Shown here piece by piece: positions 43,211 to 52,306 of a stretch of DNA of 64,000 nt (position 1 is its first letter; each line of letters begins with the position of its first letter). Both the position numbers and the translations under genes were made by a program. Below the pieces are notes generated by a model that was not told where the DNA came from, did not search any database, and saw nothing but the letters and a program-made list of their open reading frames with translations. The stretch is from an uncultured Porphyromonadaceae bacterium (GTDB lineage: Bacteria > Bacteroidota > Bacteroidia > Bacteroidales > Muribaculaceae), in the NCBI GenBank assembly GCA_905198125.1, contig CAJKBH010000003.1, positions 1 to 64,000 of the forward strand. The letters are read 5' to 3'.

Positions 43211-44281
43211 ATGAAGGTAAGTTTAGTATTAGCAGCCATGATCGGTTTCTGTGCTTTGGGCTCCGCCCAGCACAGAGCCGACATGCAGCATCTTGAAAAT
43301 GAGGATTCTTTCTCCATGATCGTGCTTGGAGATCCACAGGGCTATATCAAATATGATATAAATCAGCCTTTGTTCGATCTCTGCACGGCATGGATAGCCG
43401 ACAACATCGATAATCTGAACATCAAGGCAGTGCTCTGCACCGGAGATCTTGTCGAACAGAACGAGAACATCGCGATGAACCGCTATATGCTCAACCAGAC
43501 AAGCCGGGAGATGTGGCAGGCGGTGTCACGTTGCTTTGAGCGTCTCGACAATAAAGTGCCCTATTTCATATCGTGTGGAAATCATGATTACGGCTACCAG
43601 ACATCGGAAAACGGCATGACGCATTTTCCTGAATACTTTCCGTTCGAACGCAATTCCACCTGGCGCGACATTATCGTCAGCAATTTCCCCAATCGTCAGG
43701 GTGTCGCGGACATGGAGAATGCAGCCTTTGAAATCGTACAGCCCAAGTGGGGAAAGATGCTGGTGATCGTCACTGAATTCGCTCCGCGCGACGAAGTGCT
43801 GAAGTGGGCCAAGGATCTATGCGAAAGCGACAGATACAAGGGACACAAGGTGATTTTTATGACTCATTCCCTTCTTACGGAACGTACCGCCGAATATACC
43901 GATAACTCCTCTTACAGGATTACGCCTCAAAACGGAGGAAAAGAGGTGTGGGAGAAATTAATCTACCCGACTGGAAACATAGTGTTCGCTCTCAGCGGAC
44001 ACATGGGCGTACCCGGAGATTATGAAGATTCGATTGCATATCGAGTCGACAAAAACTCGGCAGGACGCAATGTGCACCAGATGATGTTCAACGTACAGAC
44101 CCTCGGAGGGGGCTGGGAAGGCAATGGCGGCGACGGGTGGCTCCGCATACTCGAGTTCATGCCCGACGGCAAGACCATCAAAGTCAAGACCTATTCACCA
44201 CTCTTTGGCATCTCCCCTCTGACCAGACATCTTTCCCATCGATCGGAGCCTTACGATCAATTTGAAATGACAATAAACTGA
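43211..44281 (+). CDS. Secreted calcineurin-like metallophosphoesterase
   Basis: A 356-residue exported phosphoesterase with signal peptide (cleavage near ALGSAQ) and the two-metal motifs in order: VLGDPQG (the usual DxH site, here without His), CTGDLVEQNEN, SCGNHDYGY, MTHSLLT and SGHMG. It would hydrolyse a phosphomono- or diester in the periplasm or at the surface. Replacement of DxH by DPQ is common in a secreted subgroup. It follows the tandem pair by 45 bases and ends at a strong terminator. Confidence 0.85.
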   Translation: MKVSLVLAAMIGFCALGSAQHRADMQHLENEDSFSMIVLGDPQGYIKYDINQPLFDLCTAWIADNIDNLNIKAVLCTGDLVEQNENIAMNRYMLNQTSREMWQAVSRCFERLDNKVPYFISCGNHDYGYQTSENGMTHFPEYFPFERNSTWRDIIVSNFPNRQGVADMENAAFEIVQPKWGKMLVIVTEFAPRDEVLKWAKDLCESDRYKGHKVIFMTHSLLTERTAEYTDNSSYRITPQNGGKEVWEKLIYPTGNIVFALSGHMGVPGDYEDSIAYRVDKNSAGRNVHQMMFNVQTLGGGWEGNGGDGWLRILEFMPDGKTIKVKTYSPLFGISPLTRHLSHRSEPYDQFEMTIN

Positions 44282-44302
44282 CCGTACGGCAACCAAACGG
44301 CG

Positions 44303-44350
44303 CAGTCCTGAAAAATCCTTATTCGTCTAAGGTTTTTCAGGACTGTTTTT
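44303..44350. terminator. Terminator between convergent genes
   Basis: CAGTCCTGAAAAA, a bulged T, CCTT (44303-44320) pairs with AAGG then TTTTTCAGGACTG (44329-44345), followed by five T. Seventeen pairs with one bulge make a strong intrinsic terminator for the phosphoesterase gene; it may serve the acetylesterase gene on the other strand as well. Confidence 0.88.
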
Positions 44351-44397
44351 ATGCATGACGATTTCAGGGCATACATCCGGAAACCCGTCGAATCCAA

Positions 44398-45831
44398 TTA
44401 CCAGTCATCGGACCGGAACGGGCTTGCGGGTACTCCGAAACAATTAAAAAGCGTCGCGTTGCTGTAATTCCTAATGGCATAACGCACCGCTACAGGCTCC
44501 GGCACCGCCTCCGACCTTACAGTTATCGCCTTACAGTCGTTTTCATCCACTCTTGCTGTCGCCGGATGGAACACGCGGTCCTTGCCGGCAAGTTCAAACC
44601 CCGGGATGTCCTTTGAAATCGGCGACATCCCTTTCCTGCCCACATCGAACCTCACCTTGGCAATCCCGTTTTCAAAACAGAACGATTCCGCAACCGGCGT
44701 GCCGGCGTCGATGTATTCATATCCATAATCACGCATCAGGGCTATGCCGGCCAGTCTGTTTGCAGTAGTTTGTTTATCCGATGGATGTATGCAATCGGAT
44801 TCTCCTGTGTCGAGGGTAGCCGCCATTGCGCTGTTGGGAATCTCTTTCCGGTTCTGTGCCTGCATCCACATGAAACACCCCGCTGCCGTACCGTCCGGAT
44901 TTCCGTATGAATAGGGGGCTATCTGCGTATAGTAAAACGGCATGTCCGCATTCCCGGTCTCGTCACGCAACATTCTTGCGAACGCAGGTTGCAGCCGTGA
45001 GTATTGTTCCGGACGGTTGACATTGTTTTCACCCTGATACCAGATGAATCCACGCGCCGTAAACGGCAGCACCGGATGCAGCATTGCATTATATAGGGAT
45101 GCGGGAGCCGTATGGTTGTTTTCTTCAGGCCACTGTCTTGTGACATACGCGCTCATATCCACCTCTCCGGGGAACTCCCGGTCCAGAATCTCCTTGCTCA
45201 TCCAGCCTTCTATGGCGGTTCCACCCCAGGAGGCATTGATCACACCTACCGGCACTTTCAACACCTCGGCCAGCCTTTTAGCAAAAAAATAGGCTATCGC
45301 GCTGGCCCCGGCCACCCCGGACCCATCGTTCACGCTCCATACGGCATCACAACGGTCCTGCGTATCGAACGATTTGGAACGCTTCACATAACAATGTCGA
45401 ACCGGAAATGCCGGATCGGCACCGAGTATGGTCTCCGTAGCATCCCTTACGGGCTGTCCCGGCCAGCCCTCGACCGGCATTTCCATGTTGCTTTGTCCGG
45501 AACAGAACCACACCTCCCCTATCAGGATATTGCTTAACGATACCGATGATTCACTATCCCGGATTGTTATGGTATATGTCTCGGTCGACGCCTCAGGCGT
45601 CGGTATCGAAAACGACCAGTTCCCTTTGGAATCGGCCTTTACCCTCTGTTTCTTACCATTCCAGGAAACTTTTATCTCAACGGTATCTTCCGGCTTGCTC
45701 CAGCCCCAAAGACGGACGTCGGCACGCTGCTGCAACACCATATTATCGCCCAATACCCCGGGAAGTTCGACGGCGTGTGCCGTAGTTGAAGCGGCCAACA
45801 GCGCCACAATCATACCTGAATGTTTCTTCAT
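44398..45831 (-). CDS. Sialate O-acetylesterase-type SGNH esterase
   Basis: A 477-residue exported esterase with a signal peptide ending near TTAHA. An N-terminal beta domain (VLGDNMVLQQRADVRLWGW) precedes the SGNH core with Ser114 in WFCSGQSNMEMP, GGTAIEGWMS, and the late Asp-x-x-His in SDCIHPSDK. It probably removes acetyl groups from a plant or host glycan before the GH5 and GH3 enzymes act. It is transcribed opposite to the SusCD genes and shares the 150-base divergent region with fecR, which contains a paired direct repeat. Confidence 0.88.
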   Translation of the reverse strand: MKKHSGMIVALLAASTTAHAVELPGVLGDNMVLQQRADVRLWGWSKPEDTVEIKVSWNGKKQRVKADSKGNWSFSIPTPEASTETYTITIRDSESSVSLSNILIGEVWFCSGQSNMEMPVEGWPGQPVRDATETILGADPAFPVRHCYVKRSKSFDTQDRCDAVWSVNDGSGVAGASAIAYFFAKRLAEVLKVPVGVINASWGGTAIEGWMSKEILDREFPGEVDMSAYVTRQWPEENNHTAPASLYNAMLHPVLPFTARGFIWYQGENNVNRPEQYSRLQPAFARMLRDETGNADMPFYYTQIAPYSYGNPDGTAAGCFMWMQAQNRKEIPNSAMAATLDTGESDCIHPSDKQTTANRLAGIALMRDYGYEYIDAGTPVAESFCFENGIAKVRFDVGRKGMSPISKDIPGFELAGKDRVFHPATARVDENDCKAITVRSEAVPEPVAVRYAIRNYSNATLFNCFGVPASPFRSDDW

Positions 45832-45910
45832 GATTTTGATATTGTCATTGTTATGTTTTTTATTGAATCTATCGTAAATGGGAAGATTCCATGCTCTATT
45901 TCTAATGATC

Positions 45911-45943
45911 TGTTTAGAAAATTTAAATTCTGTTTAGAAAAAT
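45911..45943. promoter_or_regulatory. Two direct repeats in the acetylesterase/fecR divergent region
   Basis: TCTGTTTAGAAAA occurs at 45911-45923 and 45931-45943, exactly 20 bases (about two helical turns) apart. Each contains the short inverted repeat TCT-N4-AGA. This placement between divergent genes fits a dimeric regulator or sigma-factor site. Confidence 0.55.
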
Positions 45944-45981
45944 AATGTAAAAAAGTCCCATTGAATATAAAAGCCTGAACC

Positions 45982-47010
45982 ATGGACCATGAATATCTCA
46001 ACACATTGACCGACCGGGAAGCCGCAGCATTGCTTCCCGACTATTTCAACGGATCGTTATCCGAGGAGGATAAACGTAAAATCGATGAATGGAGATCCGA
46101 CAGTGAGGAAAACAATCGGAAATTCCATGCCATGCTCGAGATAATAATGGACTTCCGGGCCCTGGACTCCGTTTCCGGAATAGATGTGGAGACAGCACTC
46201 CGGGATGTGAACGACCGCATTTCCAAAAAGCGTCGCAGTTGGCTCAGACACATCGAGCGGGCCGCGGCCATACTCTTTATTCCATTGATGGCGGCCACCA
46301 TCCTGTCAATAACGCGGACTTCAACACCCTCTCCGACATATCATCAGCTGAAAGTCGGGACAGGCATGACCGGATACGTGACACTGCCCGACAGTTCCAC
46401 AGTGATACTGAATTCCGGTTCCACACTTCGTTATCCCTCGGAATTTACAGACGGCTCCAGGACAATAGAACTGGTCGGAGAGGCATATTTTGACGTACGC
46501 AAGGATTCCGACAGGAAATTCAGCGTGATGCTCGCAGACGGAAGTTCCGTGAATGTCTATGGCACCCGATTTAACGTGGACGCCTATCCCGATGACAATG
46601 CCGTCATAACCCTCGCGCAAGGTGCCGTAGGCTATAATTACACCGATAATAAAGGCACCGTACGCGAAATTCGGCTCTCCCCCGACCAACAGGTCATCAA
46701 AACAGCCGAGGGATATGTTTCCCTGATAAATACGGAGGCATCCAAGGCCATTGGCTGGAAAGACAATAAAATCATACTCGAAAACACGTCTCTGAACAGT
46801 ATCCTTAAATCTCTTGAGAAACGCTTTGACGTGGATTTCGTGATCAAGGACCATGAGATCGAGGAATTGACATTCTCGGGAAACACCATCAGCATCAACA
46901 GTCTTGATTACGTTCTCGAGACACTCAATATCGCCACAGGGATGAATTGGCGGTACGTCAACTCGCCGAAAGACGAACGACGGACAATCGAACTGTCATA
47001 TCCCCGGTAA
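45982..47010 (+). CDS. FecR-family anti-sigma factor
   Basis: A 342-residue inner-membrane protein that holds an ECF sigma factor until a SusC-type transducer signals substrate binding. It has an N-terminal cytoplasmic anti-sigma region (1-80, AALLPDYFNGSLSEEDK), one membrane helix near 90-107, the periplasmic FecR domain (about 125-225, with GTRFNVDAYPDDN) and a C-terminal domain (ILKSLEKRFDVDFVIKD) like the STN fold. Its matching sigma gene is probably the one at 58983-59648, 12 kb away at the other end of the locus; such pairs are usually adjacent. Confidence 0.92.
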   Translation: MDHEYLNTLTDREAAALLPDYFNGSLSEEDKRKIDEWRSDSEENNRKFHAMLEIIMDFRALDSVSGIDVETALRDVNDRISKKRRSWLRHIERAAAILFIPLMAATILSITRTSTPSPTYHQLKVGTGMTGYVTLPDSSTVILNSGSTLRYPSEFTDGSRTIELVGEAYFDVRKDSDRKFSVMLADGSSVNVYGTRFNVDAYPDDNAVITLAQGAVGYNYTDNKGTVREIRLSPDQQVIKTAEGYVSLINTEASKAIGWKDNKIILENTSLNSILKSLEKRFDVDFVIKDHEIEELTFSGNTISINSLDYVLETLNIATGMNWRYVNSPKDERRTIELSYPR

Positions 47011-47063
47011 AGCTGCAGATAGATCAATAATCACCAAAACAAATAATTAACAACTTTTTCACA

Positions 47064-48806
47064 ATGAAACAATTCTTTTTCGCGGCATTGTCATGCATGA
47101 TGCTGATATTTGCCGCCTGTTCGGAGAAAAATGTCTCCACAGAACCGGACCCGGATCCCACACCCGGAACGGATCCCGATGTCGAGGAAGTGAAGCCCCT
47201 GAAGGCCGTTCCATTCTCCAAAGGATTCAATCTTTCGGACTGGCTCAACACCTCCGAGGAATATTGGTTCGTTCCCGACAAATACAAGGAGGAGGATTTC
47301 GACGACCTCAAGACATTAGGCGTGGACGTCGTCAGGATTCCCATCAACTTCCCCCTCTTCATGGGTGCGGCGCCGGCCTACACGTTCAATCAGAAACTGT
47401 ACGACGTGCTTGACAAAATCGTGGAATGGGGAGCCGCCCGCGGCATGTACGTGATACTGGACCAGCACAGCGGCTTTGGCAACACCGGATTCACGGCCGA
47501 ACACGAGGACCTGGTGGCGTCCGGCCTCCGTCAGCTCGCAACACGCTATAAAGGCAAGGACCATGTGATGATTGAGCTGTTCAATGAGCCGAACGGCAGC
47601 TATGTTCAGGACAACTGGGATAAGATTCAGCAACGCCTGGTATCGGAAGTCAGGAGCATTGACAAGAACGTGATAATAATAGCGACCGGTGTGAACAGCG
47701 GCTTAAAGGCGCTTACGCGCGTGGCCGAAATTCAGGACAGCCGCATCATCTACACATTCCATTATTACAATCCGTTCCTGTTCACGCACCAGGGGGCTGA
47801 ATGGATTCCCAGCAAACATATAGCCAACGTTCCTTTCCCGTACGATGCCGACAAAATGCCGGCTATGCCCGCCGAATTCAAAGGAAACGCCGAATATGAG
47901 GAATACTACAATATCTATGCCGCACAGGGCAACGAACAGGCCATCGCACAGGAGCTGATGGAAGTCTACAGCTGGGCCACCGATCATGACAAGCTGATAT
48001 TCTGCGGAGAATTCGGTACGCTTACCACTGCGTCCAGAGGCGACCGCAACCGATGGTACAAGGCTGTGTGCGACAATCTGGCAGCATTCGGAATACCTTG
48101 GACCGCATGGGAATACAGCTCGGGCAGCATGCCTAATTTCGGGGTGTTCAAGGGTACGAAGAATTTTGATACGAATCTCGATGCGGATCTGATACGGGCC
48201 ATGGGTCTGAACGTACCTCCGCAATACGAATCCGGATGTCCGGAAGTGGTTTACTTCGACGACGAAGTGCCTGATTGGTGGACTCAGGGAAGCAAATGGG
48301 ACGGTTATGAACCCAAAATTGACTTCTCCTGCAAGGAAGATCCATACGACGAATCCTTGAAATGCATACGTTGGGACATTGACAATGTATGGGGTGGTCT
48401 CACGATGTCTACATGGCCTGTTTCCGACTTTTCCGAACAGTTCAATGCCGGAGCTTCGCTTGAATTTGCCATCAGAACCACCGACGAGATTGACAAAATG
48501 ATAGTAAGGTTCGTACAATACAAGACCGGGGCTCCATGGAACTGGCGTATCGTGGAGGAAATCAGCACCACCAACGCCGATAAGCCGGCTTACAGATTCG
48601 CAAACGACGGAAAATGGCATCTCATCCGGATTCCGTTGCAGAGTATGTGGATATGCGGAACCCAGGGCAACTGGAAACTCGGCCCCGACGAGGGTGACGA
48701 AGGTTTTGCATGGGACTGCATCCAGCATCTCGAGTTTGCTCCCGAAGGTAATGAAAGCCTGCTCGGAAAGACAGTATATATCGACAATATCAGGATAAGA
48801 AAATAA
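47064..48806 (+). CDS. Glycoside hydrolase family 5 lipoprotein
   Basis: A 580-residue surface or periplasmic lipoprotein (lipobox MLIFAAC near residue 19, then a Pro/Asp-rich spacer). The (beta/alpha)8 GH5 domain covers about 50-390: GFNLSDWLNTS, ELFNEPNGS with acid/base Glu175, TFHYYNPF and FCGEFGT with nucleophile Glu316. The C-terminal part (about 395-580) is a jelly-roll-like carbohydrate-binding domain. GH5 enzymes of this type cut beta-1,4- or beta-1,3-glucans and mannans. The gene sits between fecR and susC, an unusual order. Confidence 0.88.
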   Translation: MKQFFFAALSCMMLIFAACSEKNVSTEPDPDPTPGTDPDVEEVKPLKAVPFSKGFNLSDWLNTSEEYWFVPDKYKEEDFDDLKTLGVDVVRIPINFPLFMGAAPAYTFNQKLYDVLDKIVEWGAARGMYVILDQHSGFGNTGFTAEHEDLVASGLRQLATRYKGKDHVMIELFNEPNGSYVQDNWDKIQQRLVSEVRSIDKNVIIIATGVNSGLKALTRVAEIQDSRIIYTFHYYNPFLFTHQGAEWIPSKHIANVPFPYDADKMPAMPAEFKGNAEYEEYYNIYAAQGNEQAIAQELMEVYSWATDHDKLIFCGEFGTLTTASRGDRNRWYKAVCDNLAAFGIPWTAWEYSSGSMPNFGVFKGTKNFDTNLDADLIRAMGLNVPPQYESGCPEVVYFDDEVPDWWTQGSKWDGYEPKIDFSCKEDPYDESLKCIRWDIDNVWGGLTMSTWPVSDFSEQFNAGASLEFAIRTTDEIDKMIVRFVQYKTGAPWNWRIVEEISTTNADKPAYRFANDGKWHLIRIPLQSMWICGTQGNWKLGPDEGDEGFAWDCIQHLEFAPEGNESLLGKTVYIDNIRIRK

Positions 48807-48816
48807 AAACGTGTTT

Positions 48817-51800
48817 ATGAGCAATAACATATATAAGGCTTTGGCGTTGACACTGATCATGGGTGCCGGCTATCTACAGTCGGCAGCCCAGGTGAAAGTG
48901 TCGGTCAACGCGAACAACCAGCCGATAGGGAAGGTTCTTGACCAGATAGGCAAATCTTCCGGCTATGAGATCTTTTACGTCGACGGTCATCTGGACGACT
49001 TGGGCAATGTGACCGTAAAGGCGACTAACGAAGACCTGAAGTCTGTGCTTGACAGGATCTTTGCAGGCAAGGACGTCACCCGCACCATAAGGGACAGACA
49101 GGTCATTATAACGCGCAGGAAGAAAAAAGACAACAGACCGGGAAAATCCGCCGGCAGGAAAGAGAACAAGACTGCCGGAGCCGCCACAGTCACCAGACTG
49201 TCGGGTACAGTGACAGGGACAGACGGAGAGCCCCTGATCGGAGCGACCGTGTTCGAAAAAGGCACGCAAAACGGTGTGGTGACCGACGTGGACGGTAACT
49301 TTGAGATCAATGTGCACAAACCGGACGCCACGCTTGCTGTTTCCTATGTGGGTTATGACGGGATTTCCGTCAAGGCCACTCCCGGAAAGGCCATGAAGAT
49401 AACGATGCGCGAAAACAGCGAACTTTTGAACGAAGTAGTGGTTGTCGGATACGGTACCATGAAGAAAAGCGACCTGACCGGATCGGTGTCCCAGATCAAA
49501 ATCGACGAGACAAGGGCCGCCACGGTGTCGTCCGTGACCAACGCGCTTGCCGGAAAGGCCGCAGGCATGCAGGTCAGTCTCAGCACGTCGCAGCCCGGCG
49601 CGGCATCCACCATACGCATCCGTGGCGCGGCATCGCCCAATACCGACAACTCTCCGCTGATCGTGATCGACGGGTTTCCCGTCAACCCTACCAGCGACGG
49701 CAAAACAGCTGTCGGAAAATACAACAGCGGTCAGAACGACAACTTTCTCGGATCGATCAATCCTAACGATATCGAATCGATCGAGGTATTGAAAGACGCC
49801 TCGTCGACAGCCATATATGGTTCGCGTGCGGGTCACGGCGTAATTCTCATCACCACTAAGAAAGGCAAAGCCGGCCGTGCCACCGTCACTTATACAGGAA
49901 ATGTCTCGGCTCAGGTAATGGCAAAGGGTTACGACATGCTTGACGCCAGGAACTACATGATCCAGACGGAACGTTACCGTATGGAAAAATGGCGCATTGA
50001 TAACGGCGTCGGATTCTTCGGAGGCAAAGACGAGGAAGCCACCATGCAGACCAATCCATATACTCCGAAATACACGCAGGACATGATTGCCAATCCCGGA
50101 GAAACCACCGACTGGTTCGGTGCTGTGACGCGCACCGGATTTCAGACAGCCCACAACCTTAACGTTCAGGGAGGCGCCGAAAACACCCGTTATCTTGTTT
50201 CCGGCAACTTCATGATGCAAAACGGCTTGGTCAAAAACAACGACATGAAGCGCTTCACGCTCAGAAGCAATATCACTCAGAAATTCAACGAACACTTCAG
50301 CGGCGGAATCTATCTGACCTTCTCACGTATCGACCAGAACAGCATTCCGAGCGGACTTTCCTCCAACGAAGATTCCGGAGTAATGGTCGCCGCAGCATCA
50401 CAGAGTCCGTTGCAGCCCATCTATGATGAAAACGGCAACTATACCACCAATCCTCTCGCCGCATATCTCCCCAACCCGGTCTCGATGCTCGATATTACAA
50501 ATAAAAGCCGCCGCAACCGTTTTCTTGGTTCAACCTACGTCGAATATAAGCCGATCAAGGAACTTACATTCAAACTGAACCTGGGCATAGACTATAACAA
50601 CCATAAACGTCAGGTGTACATGCCCAAGACCACCCTATACGGACAGAAAGTAGACGGACAGGCCGATATCGCGCAATACGACCAGAACGACTATCTGGCG
50701 GAATTGACCGCCTCATACGTGAAGGATTTCTCGGACATTCATTCCATAAACGCCGTAATCGGCGGTTCATATCAGAAATTCAACAGCGAGGGATTCACTG
50801 CCGGAAACAGCGGTTTTCTCAGCGACGCATTGCTCTATAACAATCTGAGTTACGGCGACTATGCCAAACCGTGGGTGTCATCATCAAAACAAAACAGCGA
50901 GATGGCGTCTTTCTTCGGACGTATCAATTATTCGTTGATGAACCGATACCTGCTCACCGCCACAATCCGTGCCGACGGCTCCTCCAATTTCGCAAAAGGC
51001 CACCAGTGGGGTTATTTCCCCTCTGTAGCTCTCGGATGGCGTTTTTCCGAAGAAAACTTCATGGACAGGGCACGTTCATGGTTCTCCAACGGAAAATTGC
51101 GCCTCAGCTGGGGCCAGACCGGTAATTCAAGCATAGGATACCAGGCCGTCAGCATGTACAGGGGATCAAATTCGGTAGGTACGAAAATGAATCACGGATT
51201 CGGGGGTGTGGAACATCTGGGATTCATAATTTCGCAACTCGGCAATCCCGATATCACATGGGAGACCACAACCGAGTTTAACGTGGGACTTGACCTCGGG
51301 TTCATCAACAACCGGATAAACCTGACGGTGGATTATTTCAACCGCGAGATCTCCAACCTCTTGAACTGGCGCACGCTGGCATGCATAAGTCCTGTATCCG
51401 GCATCGCCGACAACATGGGCAAGACAAGGAGCCAGGGACTTGAAATCACACTGAACACCATCAACATCGACAACCGGGACTTCTCATGGACCACAGACCT
51501 GACGTTCTCGTTTTATCGTGACCGTTGGGAAGAACGCGCCGAAAACTGGACTCCGTCCGTCTACAGCCGGTATAAGGGTGCCGTACGCCCGCTGGAAGGA
51601 TATTTCCTGACCGACGGTCTTGTACAGCCCGGAGAGGAAATCCCAAGCATGCCGGGCGCGATACCCGGTCAGATCAAGATAAGGGATATCAATGGATATG
51701 TGTTCAACGACGACGGCACATATAAGACCGACGAACATGGAATACCTGTCCTCACGGGTCAGCCGGACGGAAAGATAGATGACGCCGACCGCGTGTATAT

Positions 51801-52284
51801 GGGCTCGAGAGACCCGGGATTCATCATGGGATTCAACAATACGTTGCGTTATAAGAATTTCGATTTCAACATCTATTTCTACGGCCATTTCAACCAATGG
51901 ACCACGGGAGCCTACCGTGACCTGTGGATACAGAACGCCTATATAGTGGACGAAAACAAAAACGTGCCGGTCAGCATCGAGGAAATGTGGAGCACCGACA
52001 ATCCGGACGGATGGCGCCCCGGATTCGCCCAGTCTTCCAACTCGATACACATGGGTACCACGGATTTTTATCTCAAGAAATGCTGGTTCATACGCTGCCG
52101 CAACATAACGCTCGGTTACACCATTCCGGTCAGGAAAGGAATTTCAAAACTGCGTGTGTACGCCGACGTCAACAATCCGTTCATGCTGACCAATTACAAA
52201 GGCCTCGATATGGAAACGGATGACTCCGCATACGCCATCCCCAATGTAAGAAGTTTCAACTTCGGTGTGGAAATCTCGTTCTGA
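48817..52284 (+). CDS. SusC/RagA-family TonB-linked outer-membrane transporter
   Basis: A 1155-residue outer-membrane importer and signal transducer. ATG 48817 begins the signal peptide (to about 25, SAAQ). An N-terminal STN domain (about 27-95: VSVNANNQPIGKVLDQIG) marks it as a partner of FecR signalling. A carboxypeptidase-regulatory-like domain follows (about 125-210), then the plug after NEVVVVGYGTMKKSDLTGSV and a beta barrel ending in ...SFNFGVEISF with a terminal Phe. It imports oligosaccharides with the SusD protein encoded next. Confidence 0.95.
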   Translation: MSNNIYKALALTLIMGAGYLQSAAQVKVSVNANNQPIGKVLDQIGKSSGYEIFYVDGHLDDLGNVTVKATNEDLKSVLDRIFAGKDVTRTIRDRQVIITRRKKKDNRPGKSAGRKENKTAGAATVTRLSGTVTGTDGEPLIGATVFEKGTQNGVVTDVDGNFEINVHKPDATLAVSYVGYDGISVKATPGKAMKITMRENSELLNEVVVVGYGTMKKSDLTGSVSQIKIDETRAATVSSVTNALAGKAAGMQVSLSTSQPGAASTIRIRGAASPNTDNSPLIVIDGFPVNPTSDGKTAVGKYNSGQNDNFLGSINPNDIESIEVLKDASSTAIYGSRAGHGVILITTKKGKAGRATVTYTGNVSAQVMAKGYDMLDARNYMIQTERYRMEKWRIDNGVGFFGGKDEEATMQTNPYTPKYTQDMIANPGETTDWFGAVTRTGFQTAHNLNVQGGAENTRYLVSGNFMMQNGLVKNNDMKRFTLRSNITQKFNEHFSGGIYLTFSRIDQNSIPSGLSSNEDSGVMVAAASQSPLQPIYDENGNYTTNPLAAYLPNPVSMLDITNKSRRNRFLGSTYVEYKPIKELTFKLNLGIDYNNHKRQVYMPKTTLYGQKVDGQADIAQYDQNDYLAELTASYVKDFSDIHSINAVIGGSYQKFNSEGFTAGNSGFLSDALLYNNLSYGDYAKPWVSSSKQNSEMASFFGRINYSLMNRYLLTATIRADGSSNFAKGHQWGYFPSVALGWRFSEENFMDRARSWFSNGKLRLSWGQTGNSSIGYQAVSMYRGSNSVGTKMNHGFGGVEHLGFIISQLGNPDITWETTTEFNVGLDLGFINNRINLTVDYFNREISNLLNWRTLACISPVSGIADNMGKTRSQGLEITLNTINIDNRDFSWTTDLTFSFYRDRWEERAENWTPSVYSRYKGAVRPLEGYFLTDGLVQPGEEIPSMPGAIPGQIKIRDINGYVFNDDGTYKTDEHGIPVLTGQPDGKIDDADRVYMGSRDPGFIMGFNNTLRYKNFDFNIYFYGHFNQWTTGAYRDLWIQNAYIVDENKNVPVSIEEMWSTDNPDGWRPGFAQSSNSIHMGTTDFYLKKCWFIRCRNITLGYTIPVRKGISKLRVYADVNNPFMLTNYKGLDMETDDSAYAIPNVRSFNFGVEISF

Positions 52285-52306
52285 CAACCATTTAACAATT
52301 AATGAA

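Noticed and set aside
47703..48860. 385-codon frame on the minus strand
   Set aside because: Shadow of the GH5 gene, whose catalytic motifs read on the plus strand.
48874..50295. 473-codon frame on the minus strand inside susC
   Set aside because: Shadow of susC; susC has unmistakable motifs through the same region.
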